Source: CAZIOI01 sp964540855 (lineage in GTDB: Bacteria > Patescibacteriota > UBA1384 > DTJR01). Taken from it: a stretch of 6,511 nucleotides of DNA. This document shows, one piece after another, positions 1-4,636 of this stretch. Position 1 is the first letter of the stretch. Every line of letters begins with the position of its first letter. The position numbers were made by a program, and so were the translations under genes. The notes beneath the pieces are model-generated. The model saw only the letters and a list, made by a program, of their open reading frames with translations. It did no database searches and had not been told where the DNA came from. The stretch covers positions 1 to 6,511 of the forward strand of contig CAZIOI010000034.1 of the NCBI GenBank assembly GCA_964540855.1. Direction: 5' to 3'.

Positions 1-13
1 TGGCGTTGCCATA

Positions 14-44
14 AAACGTACACACCAGCTAACGCTGGTGGTTT
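14..44 (+). terminator. Bulged hairpin, possible terminator or REP-like element
   Basis: A 7-bp perfect stem (CACCAGC at 23-29 with GCTGGTG at 34-40, loop TAAC) is extended by AAAC (14-17) against GTTT (41-44), with a 5-nt bulge GTACA on the left side. A weak T-rich run (GTTTATTCTTT) follows on the plus strand, so it could end transcription of a plus-strand gene lying left of the window. A bulged hairpin like this also resembles REP or IS200/IS605-end hairpins. The sequence alone does not decide between the two. Confidence 0.4.
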
Positions 45-49
45 ATTCT

Positions 50-93
50 TTGTAATAAAATAGGTCGGTTTGACCCGACCTATTTTTATTTTT
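50..93. terminator. Bidirectional rho-independent terminator
   Basis: A 12-bp perfect stem (AAAATAGGTCGG at 57-68 with CCGACCTATTTT at 75-86) encloses a 6-nt loop. On the plus strand it runs into TTTTTATTTTT (83-93). On the minus strand the stem is followed by TTTTATTAC. It begins 17 bp past the stop of the Hsp20 frame, so it most likely ends the minus-strand transcript of the XRE-Hsp20 gene. It may also serve a plus-strand gene upstream of the window. Confidence 0.8.
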
Positions 94-102
94 CCGGCTT
101 AA

Positions 103-555
103 TTACTTTTTTTGCTGGTTTGTTTTAATCTGTATCTTCTTTGGCTTTCTCTGGGGCAGTTTTGGAATAGTTATAGTCAAGATGCCATCTTTCATCTGAG
201 CATCTGTTTTATCCGACTCAACATACGCCGGCAGCCCTATAACCCTAGAGAACGAGCCGTAAGAACTCTCAAGATGATAGTAATTTTCCCTTTTTATTTC
301 ATCTTGGTGTTTTCTTTCGCCTTTGACAATGAGTTTTTCGTCCTCCACCTCAATAGATAACTCATCTTCTTTGACGCCGGGCAAATCAACCTCGACGACC
401 ATTTGGTCGTCCGTTTCCCTGATACCAACGGTAGGATGGAAAAACCCGCCGTCCTTGGAGCCTACTGCGGATGGCTCCTCGAAAAATTTGTCCATGGCCT
501 CTCTAAGAGACATCATTTCCCTTAGAGGAGACCATGGCATAAGATCTCGTACCAT
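103..555 (-). CDS. hsp20: Hsp20/alpha-crystallin small heat-shock protein, nested internal start
   Basis: An ATP-independent holdase that binds unfolding proteins in the cytoplasm and forms oligomers. The 150-residue product starts at the ATG at 553-555, preceded by AGGAGGT. Its first residues (MVRDLMPWSPLREMMSLREA) are a typical Hsp20 N-terminus, which strongly supports an independent start. The alpha-crystallin domain covers about residues 40-132: the PTVGIRETDD strand, VEVDLPGVKEDELSIEVED, the ESSYGSFSRVIGLP signature and DGILTITIPK near its end. A C-terminal I-x-I motif (KKIQIK), used for inter-subunit docking, is present. Length is normal for the family. The frame is identical to the C-terminal part of the longer XRE fusion, so the gene can give free Hsp20, a fused form, or both. 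A hairpin terminator follows the stop. Confidence 0.93.
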   Translation of the reverse strand: MVRDLMPWSPLREMMSLREAMDKFFEEPSAVGSKDGGFFHPTVGIRETDDQMVVEVDLPGVKEDELSIEVEDEKLIVKGERKHQDEIKRENYYHLESSYGSFSRVIGLPAYVESDKTDAQMKDGILTITIPKLPQRKPKKIQIKTNQQKK

Positions 556-852
556 ATTACCTCCTCTTTTATTTTCATTGTTTATATTTGTAATTCTGTT
601 TTCCAACTGGTCAAAAAATTTATCTATGCCGGAATTCTCTTCTCTGGGAGGGCTGAATATAAATTCAACCGGCGCACCAAAGAACTGGCTGATTCTGATT
701 GCCAACGCTACCGACGGAACACACTTGCCGGATTCCAAGGATATTACCGACTGCCTAGAGACACCAAGCTCATGAGCCAGCTCACCTTGGGTTAAGTCTT
801 TCTTTTCCCTATATTGTTTTAGATAAACAGCTACGTGTTTAAGATTACTCAT
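103..852 (-). CDS. XRE-family HTH regulator fused in frame to Hsp20 small heat-shock protein
   Basis: A single 249-residue frame. Residues about 8-65 are an XRE/Cro-C1 helix-turn-helix domain: helix 2 TQGELAHELG at 21-30, recognition helix SRQSVISLESG at 32-42, then SVALAIRISQFFGAPVEFIF, as in the small YgzD-like regulators of about 65-70 residues. Residues 69-99 are a polar linker. Residues 100-249 are a complete Hsp20 (described separately). The start is the ATG at 852: no Shine-Dalgarno precedes it, but a strong promoter places the predicted transcript start on this ATG, which suggests leaderless translation. A palindrome over that promoter suggests autorepression by the HTH domain. What is seen is an uninterrupted frame. 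Whether the fusion protein accumulates, or the frame is an overlap of two genes that happens to lack a stop, is open. A one-base error in the linker is also possible, since a TGA in another frame sits just before the Hsp20 ribosome binding site. HTH identity is sure; the fused product is less so. Confidence 0.75.
   Translation of the reverse strand: MSNLKHVAVYLKQYREKKDLTQGELAHELGVSRQSVISLESGKCVPSVALAIRISQFFGAPVEFIFSPPREENSGIDKFFDQLENRITNINNENKRGGNMVRDLMPWSPLREMMSLREAMDKFFEEPSAVGSKDGGFFHPTVGIRETDDQMVVEVDLPGVKEDELSIEVEDEKLIVKGERKHQDEIKRENYYHLESSYGSFSRVIGLPAYVESDKTDAQMKDGILTITIPKLPQRKPKKIQIKTNQQKK
559..565 (-). promoter_or_regulatory. Internal Shine-Dalgarno for Hsp20
   Basis: The minus strand reads AGGAGGT followed by AAT and ATG. 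This is a full-strength ribosome binding site inside the XRE-Hsp20 frame, where it encodes Arg-Gly-Gly. Such a site in the right place before a canonical Hsp20 N-terminus is the main evidence for a second translation start. Confidence 0.85.
587..614 (-). promoter_or_regulatory. Possible internal promoter for Hsp20
   Basis: On the minus strand TTGACC (609-614) is followed after 16 bp by TACAAA (587-592), giving a predicted start near 580 and a leader of about 25 nt that carries the internal Shine-Dalgarno. The -35 matches consensus at 5 of 6 positions and the -10 at 4 of 6. It lies inside coding sequence in AT-rich DNA, so chance is a real possibility. Confidence 0.3.
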
Positions 853-854
853 GA

Positions 855-885
855 GACAATTGTAAAGCGTACTTTACAATTTGTC
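855..885. promoter_or_regulatory. Palindromic operator overlapping the XRE-Hsp20 promoter
   Basis: Core inverted repeat ATTGTAAAG-CGTA-CTTTACAAT (859-880), 9-bp perfect arms. The arms extend by GACA (855-858) and TGTC (882-885) with one extra T at 881, giving 13-bp arms overall. The palindrome covers the -10 box and most of the -35 box, so a bound dimer would block RNA polymerase. The first gene downstream encodes an XRE HTH protein, the usual arrangement for autorepression. No T-run follows, so it is not a terminator. Confidence 0.75.
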
Positions 886-887
886 AA
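859..887 (-). promoter_or_regulatory. Strong sigma-70 type promoter, leaderless start
   Basis: On the minus strand TTGACA (882-887) is a perfect -35, the spacer is exactly 17 bp, and TACAAT (859-864) is a 5/6 -10 box. Seven bases beyond the -10 is position 852, the A of the XRE ATG, so the mRNA is predicted to begin at its start codon. This agrees with the absence of a Shine-Dalgarno there. The promoter lies in the 43-bp gap after the SDR stop. Confidence 0.8.
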
Positions 888-895
888 TAATATTT

Positions 896-1600
896 CTAGC
901 TTAGACGTTTTCTTTCCAATTTATCTATGTCGTTGGCAATTTCTATGGGAACTATTTTCTGCCTAACCCTCGGGCTTGAATTCACAAGAGCTAATATTAT
1001 CCTAGATACATCCTCGGGTTTCAGAAGCTGCTCTATGTCGTCGCTTGGTAAATTAACCTGTTTGTGCAACAGGGTGGTATCAACGGACGAAGGACAGACT
1101 GCAGAAATCCTTACATTAGTGCCTTTTAGTTCTTCATAAACCGCCTCCGTCAGCCCCACGAGACCAAATTTGCTCGCGCAATAAGCACTCTGCCCTCTTT
1201 TGCCCCTAAGACCAGCCATCGAAGCAACCGATATGACATAGCCGCGTTTTTGCCACTTCATAATCGGAATCGCCGATTTAAAAATCAAAAAAGCGCTTTT
1301 TAGATTAACGTCAAGCATTTTTTGAAAACTGTACAATTCTGTTGTTTCGAGAGGCTCGACAATATACATTCCATGGCAATTGACAACAACATCAAGAGAG
1401 CCAAATTTCTCCTGAACATAAAGGATTGCTCTTTTAACATCGACTTCGTTTGTAACATCGCAGGTTACAAAAAAATCGCCGGTGTCTCGCTTGGGTTCAA
1501 CTACGTCTGCAACGACTACGCCATAGCCATCTTTCTTTAGATCCTTTGCAACCCTTGACCCTATGGCACCGGAGCCGCCGAATACGATAGCTGATTTCAT
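896..1600 (-). CDS. Short-chain dehydrogenase/reductase (SDR), FabG-like
   Basis: A classical SDR of 234 residues, a cytoplasmic NAD(P)-dependent oxidoreductase of a hydroxyl/keto group; the substrate cannot be told from sequence. Cofactor site GGSGAIG at 8-14, with Asp32 at the end of the second strand, which favours NAD(H) over NADP(H). DVT at 48-50 contacts adenine. The catalytic set is complete: Asn99 (VNLKSAF), Ser127 (SMAG), Tyr140 and Lys144 (YCASK). PSSVDT at 170-175 is the usual post-catalytic loop. The common NNAG is NCHG at 74-77. The start is the ATG at 1598-1600 with AGGAGG three bases upstream. It lies 21 bp after the surface-protein gene with no terminator between, so the two are probably co-transcribed. 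FabG (3-oxoacyl-ACP reductase) or a sugar/alcohol dehydrogenase are both possible. Confidence 0.92.
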   Translation of the reverse strand: MKSAIVFGGSGAIGSRVAKDLKKDGYGVVVADVVEPKRDTGDFFVTCDVTNEVDVKRAILYVQEKFGSLDVVVNCHGMYIVEPLETTELYSFQKMLDVNLKSAFLIFKSAIPIMKWQKRGYVISVASMAGLRGKRGQSAYCASKFGLVGLTEAVYEELKGTNVRISAVCPSSVDTTLLHKQVNLPSDDIEQLLKPEDVSRIILALVNSSPRVRQKIVPIEIANDIDKLERKRLS

Positions 1601-1621
1601 TTCCCTCCTAAAACTTATCGA

Positions 1622-3301
1622 TTAAGATTTCTGCTGCCTGCTAATTTTTGATACTTTGATATCGACTTTTGATAAATCACCCGGTTTATGATAGACCAGA
1701 AGGCCGGTTCGCGATCTCGAATAGCCAACCCTGGTTGCTTCAAAAATGAATGTCCCCTTTTCGAGCGATACTCTAAAGTGTCCGTCTTCGCCGGCAACGG
1801 TAGTCGCGATCACTCTACCGGAAGTATTCATAACCCTGACAATAGCCGAAGCGAGACCTCGACCAAGCTCGTCTGTGACTTGTCCATAAGTTCGTGGCTT
1901 GAATCTGCTATATATCTCGTAAAACCAGATCACCGCATAAAGTGCCAATAGGAACAGGTCGTATATATAGTCAAATCTTATAACCAGAAAAATTGTGAAT
2001 GCCGTGCCAATTATCAATATTGGCATTCTGATAACGTCAAAAAACTTACGAACCTTCATCATCATGTCTGCTCCAACCAGTTCGGCAGCATTATTTTTTG
2101 TATGGTCAAGCGGAATACTTAACTTGAATTCATCCGTTTCGTTTTCCTTTTTATGAAGACCGATTTCAAGTTCCTCGCCATAATAAAGATTTTCGTAAAG
2201 TCCATCCTTCTTGCTGTGCAAGATGGTACAAGGAAAACTGTAATATTCCTTCAAGGCAGTCAACGAATACAAACCGTTTGGCACGACAAAGCCGAAGGAT
2301 CCGTCATCTTGAGTATATTGGACTTGGCGAGACCTTCCATCAGGTTCGGAATACAATCTAACTTGAACTCCGGGGATCGGACTTTTGCTAATTGAGTCAT
2401 AGACATAGCCCCATTTCGTTTTGCGCCTACGCCAAGGAATAAGACGGAAAAATTTACTGAAAAACGCCGATATACTGCCAATAAATCTTGATCCGAACAA
2501 AAGACCTGAAAAAGTTTCCATAGTAGCCGCTACCAGAGACGCTGAAGCAAAAATCACCTTTGGATATACCGGATCAATGCCGGCAACTAAATCAACTCCC
2601 GGCGTGTATTTACGCCTAAATATGGAGGGAGGCGTTGAACTGCTGCCCCACCTAGGGGTAGAGCTGGTAGAGTAAAGAACAGGCGTTTGCGATTCCCATG
2701 GGTATATGGTTGCCGATGGATCAGGATAAAGCGTGATTGTATTGGTAACCGTAATCGTGGCACTTGCGCTCACAGTCGTCGTGACGGTAGTGGTTGTTGT
2801 CGCTGTAGCTGTAGATGATGGGGAATCCGTCGCAGAGGTCGCAGCCGTAACAGTGCTCGTAGAAACCGGCGTCGGTGTCGACGTTATCGTCGATGAGGGA
2901 GTCGCAGTTGGAGTGGGGGTCGGGGTCGGTGTTGGAGTGGGAGTCGGGGTTGGGGTAGCTCCATCGTCATAGACAAAACTGACTTCGTCCGAATATGCGC
3001 TCCAATAAAAATGCTGGTCTCGACAACGCGCCTTCCAGTAATATGTAGTGCCATCAACAAAAAACGTTCCTGCAATCGTTATAGACGTCAAATTGGTGGT
3101 ATCAGTACCGGAGTCATAGGCGGTTGATCCGCCATCACGCACTACCCATTGTGTAGCGTTGTGGGTATCTTCTGCGTCAGAGTCAGAGAAGGGATTGATA
3201 GTCAAAGTTACAGAATTTGCCGCCTGTGCCGAATTTGGCATAACAAAAAGACTACAAACCAGAAAAAGAGCCAGTGAAACCAACAGCTTTCTTGTAACCA
3301 A
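1622..3301 (-). CDS. Membrane-anchored surface protein: FN3-like, (TP)n stalk, two CarboxypepD-reg-like domains
   Basis: Not a gene I can name. The 559 residues read in order as follows. A signal peptide covers 1-27 (KLLVSLALFLVCSLFV core, AQA cleavage site). A fibronectin-III-like module covers about 29-112, with YYWKARCRDQ and WSAYSDEVSF near its end. A Ser/Thr/Pro stalk covers about 115-225, opening with eight TP repeats. A hydrophobic stretch follows at about 247-282, then basic WRRRKTK at 290-296. A carboxypeptidase-regulatory-like beta-sandwich lies at about 297-358 (WGYVYDSISKSPIPGVQVRL, then DDGSFGFVVPNGLYSL). Two membrane helices lie at about 426-442 and 446-462, and a second such beta-sandwich at about 471-530 (YGQVTDELGRGLASAIVRV, EDGHFRVSLEKGTF). 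The start is TTG at 3301 with GGAGG four bases upstream; the next methionine falls inside the signal peptide. It probably heads an operon with the SDR. The stalk suggests cell-envelope display, but basic flanks predict that both C-terminal beta-domains face the cytoplasm. The role is unknown: envelope structure or adhesion is a guess. Confidence 0.85.
   Translation of the reverse strand: MVTRKLLVSLALFLVCSLFVMPNSAQAANSVTLTINPFSDSDAEDTHNATQWVVRDGGSTAYDSGTDTTNLTSITIAGTFFVDGTTYYWKARCRDQHFYWSAYSDEVSFVYDDGATPTPTPTPTPTPTPTPTATPSSTITSTPTPVSTSTVTAATSATDSPSSTATATTTTTVTTTVSASATITVTNTITLYPDPSATIYPWESQTPVLYSTSSTPRWGSSSTPPSIFRRKYTPGVDLVAGIDPVYPKVIFASASLVAATMETFSGLLFGSRFIGSISAFFSKFFRLIPWRRRKTKWGYVYDSISKSPIPGVQVRLYSEPDGRSRQVQYTQDDGSFGFVVPNGLYSLTALKEYYSFPCTILHSKKDGLYENLYYGEELEIGLHKKENETDEFKLSIPLDHTKNNAAELVGADMMMKVRKFFDVIRMPILIIGTAFTIFLVIRFDYIYDLFLLALYAVIWFYEIYSRFKPRTYGQVTDELGRGLASAIVRVMNTSGRVIATTVAGEDGHFRVSLEKGTFIFEATRVGYSRSRTGLLVYHKPGDLSKVDIKVSKISRQQKS
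2909..2956. repeat. Imperfect 6-bp tandem repeat encoding (TP)8
   Basis: Eight hexamer units of the pattern GGNGTN on the plus strand encode eight Thr-Pro pairs (residues 116-131) of the surface protein on the minus strand. Third codon positions differ from unit to unit, so the tract is kept at protein level and is not a fresh slippage product. Ser/Thr/Pro-rich sequence continues for about another 90 residues beyond it. Confidence 0.9.
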
Positions 3302-3305
3302 ATAA

Positions 3306-3310
3306 CCTCC
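3306..3310 (-). promoter_or_regulatory. Shine-Dalgarno that fixes the TTG start of the surface protein
   Basis: GGAGG on the minus strand is followed by TTAT and TTG at 3299-3301. No ATG or GTG lies in frame near it, and the reading from this TTG gives an intact signal peptide (MVTRKLL then hydrophobic core), so TTG is the likely start codon. Confidence 0.7.
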
Positions 3311-3316
3311 GAATCA

Positions 3317-3325
3317 ATTGTACCA
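3317..3325 (-). promoter_or_regulatory. Possible extended -10 promoter of the surface-protein/SDR operon
   Basis: The minus strand reads TGGTACAAT, a TGn extension joined to a TACAAT -10 box, the same hexamer as in the XRE promoter. No good -35 lies 16-18 bp upstream. The predicted start near 3310 would leave a leader of only about 9 nt that begins at the Shine-Dalgarno. Confidence 0.35.
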
Positions 3326-3385
3326 AATTTTGCATTTTTATAGAAAGTGAGCTAAAACAATTTTATAAGCAAAAAGGAGGGTTGA

Positions 3386-4636
3386 ATGTCATATCAAGAA
3401 ATTGACGATTTGATTCGTAAAGCGGGCAAAAAACTTAATCTCGACGAGAGAGTTGTTAAGCAGATTAGCGAACCGCAAAGAATCATCGAAGTAAACCTCC
3501 CCGTTAAAATGGACTCCGGCGAAACAAGAATATTTAAGGGATTCAGAGTACAGCATAATAATTCCCGAGGACCATACAAGGGCGGTTTGCGTTACCATCA
3601 TGAAGTAAACCTAGAGGAAGTGAAGGTTTTGGCCGGATTAATGAGTCTCAAGACTGCCGTGATCGACATTCCGTTTGGCGGGGGCAAGGGCGGTATCGAG
3701 GTATCACCATCAAACCTTTCTAAACAAGAACTCAAACGATTAACAAAAAAATTCGCCGGAGCGCTCTCTGATGTCATTGGCGAAAAAAAAGACGTCCCCG
3801 CACCCGATATGAACACCGATCCAAAAATTATGAAATGGTTTAGAGAGGAATACGAGTCGGTTGTCGGTCATAGCGAACCCGGGGTAATCACGGGCAAGGC
3901 ATTCTCAGACGGCGGAATAAAGGTTCGGGATGAGGCAACCGGACTGGGCGGCGCAGCAATTGTTGATGAAATACCGAAAATTCTCGGTAAAAAGCCTCGG
4001 GAAACTACTGTGGCAATTCAGGGCTTTGGCAATGTTGGCATGCATATTGCCCACCACCTTTATCATATGGGTTTTAAAATTGTCGCAATTGCCGATGTCG
4101 ATGGCGGCATAAATCACGAAGACGGTCTTGATTATCACAAAACTTACAAACACAGAAGCAAGGGCGGAAAGTTGTCGGATGTGTGTTTTTGCGACGTACA
4201 CGGCGAGTCAACAGATTGTGTGGGTATAGGTGCCACAGAGGTTCTGGAGCAAGATGTCGATATCCTCATCCCCGCAGCAATCGGTGATCAGATTACAGCA
4301 AAGAACGCCGCAAAAATTAAAGCCCGAGTGATCGTGGAGATGGCAAATCACCCAATCAGTCAGGATGCCGAAGGCATTTTGGCAAAAAAGAAAGTGCTAG
4401 TCGTTCCGGATATTTTGGCTAACGCTGGAGGAGTTTTGGGAAGTTATCTTGAATGGAGAGAGAATGTCGAGGGCGAAAAATTGGAATATGAAGAGGCAGT
4501 CGAACATATAAAATCAAAAATGAAATCCGCACTACGGTTAACCATGAAAGTTGCAAAACAATACAAGTGCAACCTACGACTGGCCGCATACATTATCGCC
4601 ATAGATCGAATCGCCAAAAAAACCAAAACAAACTAG
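3386..4636 (+). CDS. gdhA: Glutamate dehydrogenase (hexameric Glu/Leu/Phe/Val dehydrogenase family)
   Basis: Cytoplasmic enzyme that interconverts glutamate and 2-oxoglutarate plus ammonium with NAD(P)(H). The 416-residue length fits the hexameric glutamate enzymes and exceeds leucine dehydrogenases (about 365). N-terminal domain: GPYKGGLRYH at 62-71 (Lys65, substrate), SLKTAV around Lys89 (substrate carboxylate), PFGGGKGG at 96-103 with catalytic Lys101, and PAPDMNTD with Asp141. The Rossmann domain has GFGNVG at 213-218 and acidic Asp237/Asp239 after the second strand. The C-terminal part has NAGGVLGSYLEW at 346-357 (Ser353 for substrate carboxylate). Two oddities: ATGLGG at 185-190 where most members have ATGRGV, and a Cys-rich insert (Cys267, Cys269, His272, Cys278) in the cofactor domain. 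The ATG has AAGGAGG five bases upstream. No clear promoter was found in the 84-bp gap before it. Its TAG overlaps the TAG of the convergent transporter gene. Confidence 0.95.
   Translation: MSYQEIDDLIRKAGKKLNLDERVVKQISEPQRIIEVNLPVKMDSGETRIFKGFRVQHNNSRGPYKGGLRYHHEVNLEEVKVLAGLMSLKTAVIDIPFGGGKGGIEVSPSNLSKQELKRLTKKFAGALSDVIGEKKDVPAPDMNTDPKIMKWFREEYESVVGHSEPGVITGKAFSDGGIKVRDEATGLGGAAIVDEIPKILGKKPRETTVAIQGFGNVGMHIAHHLYHMGFKIVAIADVDGGINHEDGLDYHKTYKHRSKGGKLSDVCFCDVHGESTDCVGIGATEVLEQDVDILIPAAIGDQITAKNAAKIKARVIVEMANHPISQDAEGILAKKKVLVVPDILANAGGVLGSYLEWRENVEGEKLEYEEAVEHIKSKMKSALRLTMKVAKQYKCNLRLAAYIIAIDRIAKKTKTN
4633..4636. other. Shared CTAG: overlapping stop codons of convergent genes
   Basis: The palindrome CTAG holds TAG at 4634-4636 on the plus strand (glutamate dehydrogenase) and TAG at 4635-4633 on the minus strand (transporter). 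There is no intergenic DNA and no terminator between the two genes. Confidence 0.95.

Noticed and set aside
1..63. Open plus-strand frame up to TAG at 61-63, possibly a protein C-terminus
   Set aside because: Only 20 codons, no recognisable motif, and it runs through a hairpin; all three frames close between 12 and 63, so none can be preferred.
323..775. Plus-strand open frame of 150 codons
   Set aside because: Lies opposite the XRE-Hsp20 gene, is Ser-rich low complexity and has no ribosome binding site; it is a shadow of the real gene.
853..895. Palindrome as a terminator for the SDR gene, or as a CIRCE heat-shock element
   Set aside because: No T-run follows on either strand, and the arms (ATTGTAAAG) do not match CIRCE (TTAGCACTC-N9-GAGTGCTAA).
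2909..2956. Short tandem repeats as a CRISPR array
   Set aside because: The units are 6 bp without spacers and encode Thr-Pro pairs.
2733..2972. Plus-strand Val/Gly-rich open frame
   Set aside because: It is the antisense of the Thr/Pro/Ser stalk codons and has no protein-like pattern.
3326..3385. Plus-strand promoter of glutamate dehydrogenase
   Set aside because: TATAGA (3339-3344) has no good -35 at 16-18 bp, and TATAAG (3364-3369) is too close to the Shine-Dalgarno; no choice can be supported.
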